NCBI GenBank assembly: GCA_029982105.1
Contig: JARRCQ010000025.1
Span: 1-11,865 of the forward strand
Direction of reading: 5' to 3'
Origin: Candidatus Atribacteria bacterium
GTDB taxonomy: Bacteria > Atribacterota > Atribacteria > Atribacterales > Caldatribacteriaceae
Length of the DNA stretch: 11,865 nt
Every line of letters begins with the position of its first letter. The stretch's first letter is position 1. A program made the position numbers and the translations under genes. Positions 6,968 through 11,865 of this stretch are shown here, in pieces. A model generated the notes under the pieces. The model had not been told where the DNA came from. It was given only the letters and a program-made list of their open reading frames with translations, and ran no database searches.

Positions 6968-8182
6968 TCGCTTGATATTGATTAAATCTTGTAGCATTTC
7001 ATCAGAGGTAGTAATCACTCGAGAATTAGCTTGAAAACCTCGCTGAGTAACAATCATATTGGTGAATTCCTGAGCTAAATCAACATTAGACATCTCGAGC
7101 GCCCCCACCGCAATACTTCCTCTTCCTCCACTGTCCGCTGTCCCGATATTGGGAAGACCAGAGTTATTGGAAATCTGGTACAGATTGCCTCCTTCTTTTA
7201 GCAAACCTCCGGGGTTAGCAAAAGTGGCTAAAGCAATTTGAGCTAACGCTTTAGATTGTCCGTTGGTAAAAATCCCGGTTAACACTCCACCAGAATCAGT
7301 ACTCACCATATCCAAAGACCCAGCCTCATACCCATCCTGGAAATTGATATAAGCAGTGGGGTTACCTCCAAACTGGGTAAGCTGAGAAAAATCGATATCT
7401 AGACTAATATCCTCAGCTCCAGTAATATTATTAAAACTAGCCGAACCAGTCTCACCCGAGATAACCGTACCACCAGTACCAAATTCAATAGTGCTAGAAT
7501 CACCAGGTGTTCCATCTAAATCTGTGTACCAAGTCCACTGATTTGCTGTTCCTGCCTTTTCAAAAGTTACTGTCAAGTTGTGAGGATTCCCTAAAGAATC
7601 ATAGACCTGAACACTGGTAATCCAAGTAGAGTTAGCAGCGGCATTAGCATCTAAATTTCCTTCAAAACCAATTTCTGTGGTAGCTTTAGGTTTCATCTGA
7701 GCTCCCACTGGAATAGTTATATTCTGGAGTGCTTGGGTAGAATCGATATTTCCATCGGCATCAGCCATCCAGCCTTGCAAGCGAAAACCATTACTATTCA
7801 CCAGCGCTCCATCGGCAGAGGTTTTAAAAGCTCCATCTCGAGTATAATACACTTGACTTCCATCACTCACTATGAAAAATCCCTCTCCTTGTACCGCAAA
7901 ATCAGTGGGGTTATCAGTGCTTTGTAAGCTCCCTGGAGTAAAAAGAGTATCAATACTGGCAATACCCATCCCCAAACCTACTTGTTTGGGGTTCACTCCA
8001 CCCATCCCTCCGGTTTGAGGGCTGCGAGCTCCTTCTACAGTTTGGCTCAAGATATCTTCAAAATTTACTCGACCAGCTTTAAAAGCTACAGTATTAACAT
8101 TGGCAATATTATTTCCTATTACATCCATCCGGGTCTGGTGATTTTTCAATCCCGAAACTCCGGAAAACAAAGAACGCATCAT
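6965..8182 (-). CDS. flgE: FlgE, flagellar hook protein
   Basis: FlgE polymerises into the hook, the universal joint between rod and filament, and is exported by the flagellar type III apparatus. The protein has 405 residues, near the common size. The N-terminal D0 helix and rod/hook signature are clear (MRSLFSGVSGL at 2-12 and GNNIANVNTVAFKAGRVNFE at 23-42). The central part (about 95-330) is rich in Gly, Thr, Asn and Asp, as expected for outer D1/D2 domains. The C-terminal D0 segment reads NVDLAQEFTNMIVTQRGFQA and ends in EMLQDLINIKR. No cysteine is present. Two ATG codons stand in tandem (8180-8182 and 8177-8179); the first has better spacing from the AAAGGAGGT site. A hairpin stands on each side of the gene. 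Confidence 0.98.
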   Translation of the reverse strand: MMRSLFSGVSGLKNHQTRMDVIGNNIANVNTVAFKAGRVNFEDILSQTVEGARSPQTGGMGGVNPKQVGLGMGIASIDTLFTPGSLQSTDNPTDFAVQGEGFFIVSDGSQVYYTRDGAFKTSADGALVNSNGFRLQGWMADADGNIDSTQALQNITIPVGAQMKPKATTEIGFEGNLDANAAANSTWITSVQVYDSLGNPHNLTVTFEKAGTANQWTWYTDLDGTPGDSSTIEFGTGGTVISGETGSASFNNITGAEDISLDIDFSQLTQFGGNPTAYINFQDGYEAGSLDMVSTDSGGVLTGIFTNGQSKALAQIALATFANPGGLLKEGGNLYQISNNSGLPNIGTADSGGRGSIAVGALEMSNVDLAQEFTNMIVTQRGFQANSRVITTSDEMLQDLINIKR

Positions 8183-8190
8183 CTTAACTT

Positions 8191-8200
8191 ACCTCCTTTC
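8191..8200 (-). promoter_or_regulatory. Very strong Shine-Dalgarno sequence of flgE
   Basis: The mRNA-sense bases GAAAGGAGGT contain AAGGAGGT, a full-length match to the anti-Shine-Dalgarno end of 16S rRNA. It lies nine bases before the first of two tandem ATG codons, which supports 8182 as the start. It is among the best ribosome binding sites in the window, consistent with the large number of hook subunits required. Confidence 0.85.
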
Positions 8201-8201
8201 G

Positions 8202-8228
8202 GGGAGCTCCCTTCCAGGACCAGCTCCC
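8202..8228 (-). promoter_or_regulatory. Hairpin between the TIGR02530-type gene and flgE
   Basis: In the mRNA direction GGGAGCT at the 5' side pairs with AGCTCCC at the 3' side. The 13-base interior can form three more pairs (TCC with GGG) after a two-base bulge. The 5' arm begins in the last base of the upstream gene's stop codon (TAG, 8228-8230), and the 3' arm ends one base before the flgE ribosome binding site. No T run follows, so it is not an intrinsic terminator. It could protect the 5' end of a processed flgE mRNA or modulate flgE translation. Confidence 0.5.
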
Positions 8229-8593
8229 TAAGCTATAACTGCCGAATCAATATTAGTAAAAATGTTGTCTTTTCGGGAATTAGCATCTATACAGGTTACC
8301 ACCATTCGCTCTGGAACGTTCACCACAAAAGCTACTTCTCCCACCAAAATCAGAGAGTTTCGTCCCCCTTTTTCTCTCACTCTTTGTACCGCCTCTTGCA
8401 GGCGCTCTACAGTATCGGGAGAAAGAGGTATTTCTCTCTCTTTGATCCTTTTTTGAGCATGGAGAGAAAAACTCAGCTCTTCTTCTTGCAGAACTTGCTC
8501 AAAGTTCGCAGCAGTTTTTATCTTCTCTCGAAGAGGAGTAGAAGGTTGAATCTCTGGAACAAATCCCCGAAAATTTTCTATCTTCTGGACCAT
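8228..8593 (-). CDS. Conserved flagellar operon protein (TIGR02530-type), function unknown
   Basis: This 121-residue protein matches what I recall of the TIGR02530 'flagellar operon protein' family, which usually lies between flgD and flgE. The characteristic elements are SFSLHAQKRIKEREIPLSP (about residues 41-59), a KGGRNSLILVGEVAFVVNVP strand region (about 75-94), and NIFTNIDSAVI at the C-terminus (110-120). There is no signal peptide or membrane segment. The biochemical role is not established. Its location suggests a part in hook assembly or in timing FlgD/FlgE production. The ATG at 8591-8593 shares one base with the flgD stop (TGATG) and has a GGGAG site, so it is translationally coupled to flgD. 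Confidence 0.88.
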   Translation of the reverse strand: MVQKIENFRGFVPEIQPSTPLREKIKTAANFEQVLQEEELSFSLHAQKRIKEREIPLSPDTVERLQEAVQRVREKGGRNSLILVGEVAFVVNVPERMVVTCIDANSRKDNIFTNIDSAVIA

Positions 8594-8973
8594 CAGATCT
8601 CTCCCACTTTTACTATTTCATTGATACTGTACTCACTATCTCCTACCTCCAAAATTACTTGCTCTTCTCTCATTGTCACGCTTTCCACTGGTCCTACTGT
8701 CCCATCACTTAACTCTACTTTTTTACCTATTAAAGAAGAGGCGTTCAAAAAAAGAAGAGATTGCAAGCTCTTATTGGCATTTTGCATTTCTTCTAAAGAG
8801 CTATATTGAGCTAATTGCGTGCTAAACTCTTGATCACTTAAAGGGTTCAGTGGATTTTGCAAACGGAGTTGAGTCACCAAAAGTTGCAAAAAGTCATGCT
8901 TATCCAAAGTGTTCTTTCCTCTTTCACTTGTTTCGGTTGTTTGTGTTCCTACTGCTTGAGTTCCCCAGATCAA
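8593..8973 (-). CDS. flgD: FlgD, hook cap (hook assembly scaffold) protein, short form
   Basis: FlgD caps the growing hook and guides FlgE polymerisation. The core FlgD motif lies at about residues 24-60 (LDKHDFLQLLVTQLRLQNPL, then SDQEFSTQLAQYSSLEEM). It is followed by a small beta domain (GKKVELSDGTVGPVESV to EYSINEIVKV). The Ig-like domain of proteobacterial FlgD is absent, as in the short Bacillota proteins. The start is uncertain. A GTG at 8980-8982 touches the GGAG, which leaves no spacing. A TTG at 8971-8973 lies eight bases after AGGAGG and is preferred, giving 126 residues against 129 for the GTG start. The gene follows fliK closely and overlaps the next gene by one base. Confidence 0.93.
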   Translation of the reverse strand: MIWGTQAVGTQTTETSERGKNTLDKHDFLQLLVTQLRLQNPLNPLSDQEFSTQLAQYSSLEEMQNANKSLQSLLFLNASSLIGKKVELSDGTVGPVESVTMREEQVILEVGDSEYSINEIVKVGEI

Positions 8974-8986
8974 CTTCCTCACCTCC

Positions 8987-10441
8987 TCAAACTAAAATAT
9001 TAACCTTTCCTAAAGAGTTTTCCTCCGTAAAGACAGTAGTCTCATCTCCTTCTTCAGAGGAAAAAGAAGGGGCAAAGTAATTAGCTCTCTCAAAGTGGGA
9101 AAAGGATTGACCGTTTTGGCTTAAATAGTTATTCAACCACAAGCCTTGCTCACTCATATGGGCTTCTAAAAGGGGAAGATTTTTTACCACTATTTCCTGA
9201 GTACGAGGGTCAGATATCTGCCACACACACTCTACTCGATTATTTTCTTCCCGCACTTGAAGCACGATAGAGCCCAAAGATTCTGGTTTAAGTGTAATCA
9301 CCACTTCCTTGTCTCCCCCACTTTGGCTAACCGCTTGAAGGACCCTATCAAACACTTTTGATAAGTCACCCTCTTCTACCGGGGAAAAATTAATTACCTC
9401 TTTGGTTGAAGAATTTTCACCTCTCCCCACTATTCCCCCCAGGTCCATAACCATTTCTACTTTTTTCCCTGCCGCAGTATTTTCTCCTGCTTCATTAGAG
9501 GGGGATAAATTTCTCTCAGAAGAAGCATAAGCCTTCATTGTTTCTACTTCTCCTTGAGTCTCCTCTGAAGAGGCAAAATTCGTTTGTATCTCTTGCGAAG
9601 TGGTGGTTTCTTCTTTAGGGGTATCTTCCAATTCCTGGGCAATATTAGAAGTGAGAGCTTCTTCCCCTTCTACTTCTGGAAAAATAATCTCTTCTCCCCC
9701 TACTTCGCCATCAGGTAAAAGAGAAACATCAGAAAAGATAGGGCTTTCTTCCCCTTCTTCAGGAAGAAGTAAATCATCGGGAATAATGTATCCCAATTCC
9801 GTGCCTTCTTGAGTTTCCCCGGTTTGGGAAGTGATTATCTCTTCCCCGCTACATCCTCCTCCGCATCCCAGACCCAGGGAACACCCAGAAAAAGAATTTT
9901 CTCCCCCAGGATAAGAAAACCCTTGTTCACTTAAGAAAGTAACAACTTGCCTTACTATTCTACCCAATAGCTCACTGAGGGCTTCCTTGTCTCCAGAAAT
10001 TTGAAAAGTAAATTTCCCATCTTCTCCCGTTCCACCACTCACCGATACTTTTCCTTTCTCTCCTAAGTTCAGAGTAAGGCTAATATTTTCTATCTCCGAG
10101 AGAAAGCTATCTATTGTCTTTTGCCATCCCTCTACATTCAACATTTCCTCTAAGGAAGAGGAATTAGACAATGAACAAGCTCCAGAGGAAAAAGTATCTG
10201 CTACAGAGGTAGCACAGGGAGAACAGGTAGAACGCTCCAGAGAACAATTACTTGCTGGAGAGGAAGAACTGCAACTTTTTACCGGCGTAGCTTCTCCTGT
10301 TCCCCAGGAGAATAGAAAAGGAGATAAAAGTTGCTCAAAACCTACACTCTCTTCTCCTTCTTCTTTTTTTACCTTATCGGTAGTAAAATTGTTACCTTTC
10401 ACCTCTCCACTTTCTACCGGTAAGAACATAAAACCATTCAT
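8987..10441 (-). CDS. fliK: FliK, hook-length control protein
   Basis: FliK is the secreted molecular ruler that measures hook length and triggers the FlhB specificity switch. The 484-residue protein has a long, poorly conserved, low-complexity ruler region rich in Ser, Glu and Gly (residues 1-360, very acidic around 200-310). The compact C-terminal FliK domain (about 362-460) contains EVVITLKPESLGSIVLQV at 379-396, the family's L.P..LG signature. Nine cysteines are present: C57, C66, C73, C76 and C89 in one cluster, C187, C193 and C197 in a second, and C405 in the C-terminal domain. That is unusual for a FliK. The ATG at 10439-10441 follows GGGAGGTGA and lies four bases after the MotE-like gene. 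Confidence 0.93.
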   Translation of the reverse strand: MNGFMFLPVESGEVKGNNFTTDKVKKEEGEESVGFEQLLSPFLFSWGTGEATPVKSCSSSSPASNCSLERSTCSPCATSVADTFSSGACSLSNSSSLEEMLNVEGWQKTIDSFLSEIENISLTLNLGEKGKVSVSGGTGEDGKFTFQISGDKEALSELLGRIVRQVVTFLSEQGFSYPGGENSFSGCSLGLGCGGGCSGEEIITSQTGETQEGTELGYIIPDDLLLPEEGEESPIFSDVSLLPDGEVGGEEIIFPEVEGEEALTSNIAQELEDTPKEETTTSQEIQTNFASSEETQGEVETMKAYASSERNLSPSNEAGENTAAGKKVEMVMDLGGIVGRGENSSTKEVINFSPVEEGDLSKVFDRVLQAVSQSGGDKEVVITLKPESLGSIVLQVREENNRVECVWQISDPRTQEIVVKNLPLLEAHMSEQGLWLNNYLSQNGQSFSHFERANYFAPSFSSEEGDETTVFTEENSLGKVNILV

Positions 10442-10445
10442 TTTT

Positions 10446-11057
10446 TCACCTCCCTTCCATCATTTTTTTCATAATTTCTGCCGCTCTTTCTACCGGAAAA
10501 GCATTCAATATTTCGGCTACATTTCTTTCTTTCATAACCGAAAGTATTTCCACCACCTCCTCGTCAGAAAGTTTTTCCATAATTCGAGATGCTTCTTCTG
10601 GCTCCATAGAAGTATAAATCTTAGCTAAACGAAAAAGCACTTCTTCCCGGGAAGAAGAGTCGTTTTTTCCCTCAGTTTCTGCCAAGGAAGATACTTCTCC
10701 CGTCTCAGGTAATATCTCCACTTCCGGAGAAGACTCTACTACCACAGAACTAGAAGATTCTACTGTCTCCAAAGTAGGACCAGGATAAACTACTGGATTT
10801 TCGGTTGTTTTTTCTTCTTCTATTATCTTCTCCTTGACTATTAAATTTTCAGCATCTTTCTCTTTGACCGAAGGCAAACGCATAAAATCCAAAAAAGGTA
10901 GCTCAATAATCCCTGAAAACTGGAGAAAAAAGACTAGAGTAAGAGCAAAAACTAAAATAGGCAACAATGTCTCTGCCCAACTGCTATTTTTCTTCGAAAC
11001 TGTATCGTTGGTTCCTTTTTTCTTTTCTTTTCGAAGGTCCATCTCTCTACTAGCCAA
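10446..11057 (-). CDS. ylxF: YlxF/MotE-like flagellar membrane protein with MgtE-N-like C-terminal domain
   Basis: The gene occupies the position of B. subtilis ylxF, between fliJ and fliK, and has the matching architecture. A basic N-terminus (residues 1-25) is followed by one membrane segment (about 28-50), a long linker, and a helical domain at 139-200 with the repeats MEPEEASRIMEKLSDEEVVE and ERNVAEILNAFPVERAAEIM. These are of the MgtE N-terminal/MotE type, which may help stator or export-apparatus function. The linker (about 65-136) is Ser/Glu/Val/Pro-rich rather than the coiled coil usual for the family. The start is uncertain: a TTG at 11055-11057, one base after the previous stop, has a GGAGAGAG site upstream. 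The ATG at 11040-11042 lacks a properly spaced site. Confidence 0.82.
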   Translation of the reverse strand: MASREMDLRKEKKKGTNDTVSKKNSSWAETLLPILVFALTLVFFLQFSGIIELPFLDFMRLPSVKEKDAENLIVKEKIIEEEKTTENPVVYPGPTLETVESSSSVVVESSPEVEILPETGEVSSLAETEGKNDSSSREEVLFRLAKIYTSMEPEEASRIMEKLSDEEVVEILSVMKERNVAEILNAFPVERAAEIMKKMMEGR

Positions 11058-11058
11058 G

Positions 11059-11553
11059 TTACTTTCTCTCTCCTATTACTTTCTTTACAAAATCTTGAGT
11101 TTCCGGAAATGGAGGTATGCCTCCATATTCATTTACTCGAGAAGGGCCAGCATTATAAGCCGCCAGAGCCAGAGGTAGGGAGCCAAATTGGTTTAATAGA
11201 TCCCGTAGATACCTCATCCCTCCTTCTAAATTCTCTCGCTCATTAAAGGGGTCTTGTACTCCTAAATCTCGACAGGTCTGAGGCATAAGTTGCATCAACC
11301 CCATAGCTCCTCGAGGAGAAACGGCATTAGGATTAAAATTAGATTCTACCTCTACTACTCTCTTGGCTAAGCGGTAGTCTAATTGGTATTTTTGGGCGTA
11401 TTCTTTTATCAAATCATCAAAAGTATCTGGAGAGGTAGCATACTTATCATCACCTCTCATTGTCCTTTCTTCCGATGAAGAAACTCGTTGAGAAAATCTA
11501 CTCTCTATCTCTCCTATTCGGGAGATAATTTTTTCCAGATTATAAGGAAGCAT
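11059..11553 (-). CDS. Flagellar-operon lytic transglycosylase (SLT domain)
   Basis: This is a 164-residue soluble lytic transglycosylase-type enzyme that would cleave the MurNAc-GlcNAc bond of peptidoglycan, probably opening the wall for the rod and hook. The catalytic SLT domain occupies about residues 45-160. Glu70 in the VEVESNFNP segment (EVES at 68-71) is the expected catalytic acid. GAMGLMQLMPQT (83-93 region) and AAYNAGPSRV (131-140) are the other family motifs. The N-terminus (MLPYNLEKIISRIGEIESRF) is amphipathic and no signal peptide or membrane segment is present, so export must use another route, possibly the flagellar export apparatus. The ATG at 11551-11553 follows a GGGGGA stretch and lies one base after fliJ. 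No symbol is assigned because FlgJ and SltF are different families. Confidence 0.93.
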   Translation of the reverse strand: MLPYNLEKIISRIGEIESRFSQRVSSSEERTMRGDDKYATSPDTFDDLIKEYAQKYQLDYRLAKRVVEVESNFNPNAVSPRGAMGLMQLMPQTCRDLGVQDPFNERENLEGGMRYLRDLLNQFGSLPLALAAYNAGPSRVNEYGGIPPFPETQDFVKKVIGERK

Positions 11554-11554
11554 T

Positions 11555-11865
11555 CTACTCTATCCCCCTTTTATACCTGTGGATAGTAATTTCATCCAAA
11601 TTTTTCTGGTCATTTCTGATTACTTCTACTTTAAAATTCTCATAATCCTTATCTTTTAGTTTTTCCATTATTTTCCTGTCTACCGCTGCCTCAATTAATT
11701 CTTCCCTGGTTTTACGCATCTGCTCTTCCAACTGTTTTAGCGAAGTTTTAACTATCTCTACTTTTTTCTCTAAATTTTCCAAATACCATTCATAAAACAT
11801 TTCTTCTTCTATCTGGAAGTTACCTTCTGTCTCTCTTTCTTCCCGACGCTTTACTAAAACTTCTT
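11555..11865 (-). CDS. fliJ: FliJ, flagellar export chaperone (C-terminal part, 5' end outside window)
   Basis: FliJ is the coiled-coil stalk protein that links the FliI ATPase to FlhA and recycles export chaperones. About 102 residues are visible, and the frame is open to the window edge, so the start lies beyond 11865. The Met codon at 11798-11800 is internal, since the residues before it (REERETEGNFQIEEE) continue the same charged helix. The sequence is a long Glu/Lys-rich helix with EELIEAAVDRKIMEKLKDKD and a C-terminal LDEITIHRYKR. These match FliJ's 'eA..drk.LEkLKek' and 'LDEia..r..r' patterns. It is the first gene of the visible block; fliI would be expected further upstream. Confidence 0.9.
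   Translation of the reverse strand, partial: EVLVKRREERETEGNFQIEEEMFYEWYLENLEKKVEIVKTSLKQLEEQMRKTREELIEAAVDRKIMEKLKDKDYENFKVEVIRNDQKNLDEITIHRYKRGIE

Noticed and set aside
6598..6975. A 125-codon plus-strand open frame opposite flbD and the start of motA
   Set aside because: It is antisense to conserved genes and crosses the flgE terminator hairpin. The product resembles no protein I know.
7982..8809. A 275-codon open frame on the plus strand opposite flgE, the TIGR02530-type gene and flgD
   Set aside because: It lies antisense across three well-supported genes. Its translation is Ser/Leu-rich with no recognisable domain, and I see no ribosome binding site or promoter. It is a by-product of codon use on the other strand.
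9600..9850. A possible tandem repeat in the Glu-rich part of fliK
   Set aside because: The repeated GAGGAA/TCTTCC-like words give runs of Glu and Ser, but no fixed repeat unit or period is visible. It is low-complexity ruler sequence.

Overview
The window is one uninterrupted block of a large flagellar gene cluster. All 18 recognisable genes lie on the minus strand, so transcription runs from high to low coordinates. Gaps between genes are 0 to 69 bases, and two pairs overlap slightly. No gene is supported on the plus strand, and no rRNA, tRNA, CRISPR, insertion sequence or phage gene is visible. The first gene in transcription order (fliJ) and the last (flhB) are cut by the window edges.

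In transcription order the layout is: fliJ (partial), a lytic transglycosylase, a ylxF/MotE-like gene, fliK, flgD, a small conserved 'flagellar operon protein' (TIGR02530-type), flgE, flbD/swrD, motA, motB, fliL, fliM, fliY, fliO, fliP, fliQ, fliR, flhB (partial). The upstream third (about 8183-11865) builds the hook: an export chaperone, wall opening, hook-length control, hook cap and hook subunit. The middle (4647-6914) holds the stator and its helpers. The downstream third (1-4637) encodes switch proteins and the membrane core of the flagellar type III export gate.

The order resembles the fla/che operon of Bacillota (fliJ-ylxF-fliK-flgD-flgE-swrD-fliL-fliM-fliY-fliO/Z-fliP-fliQ-fliR-flhB). 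Three points differ from Bacillus subtilis: motAB sit between flbD and fliL, there is no cheY between fliY and fliO, and a lytic transglycosylase follows fliJ. A FliY with CheC-type phosphatase sites also fits Bacillota or Thermotogota-like lineages, as does an A+T-rich genome with strong purine-rich ribosome binding sites. I would place the source in a Clostridia-like or other deep Gram-positive/thermophile-type lineage, without naming a genus.

The most notable non-coding signal is a perfect 14-bp hairpin with a GUAA tetraloop that starts at the flgE stop codon. A second hairpin lies just upstream of a very strong flgE ribosome binding site. Together they bracket flgE, the gene whose product is needed in the largest amount. 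Protein oddities are a Cys in place of the usual peptidoglycan-contacting Asp in MotB, a cysteine-clustered FliK, a FliY with two intact phosphatase motifs but no CheY-docking peptide, and a transglycosylase with no signal peptide. The system is a known one, the bacterial flagellum. I see no entirely new system here.
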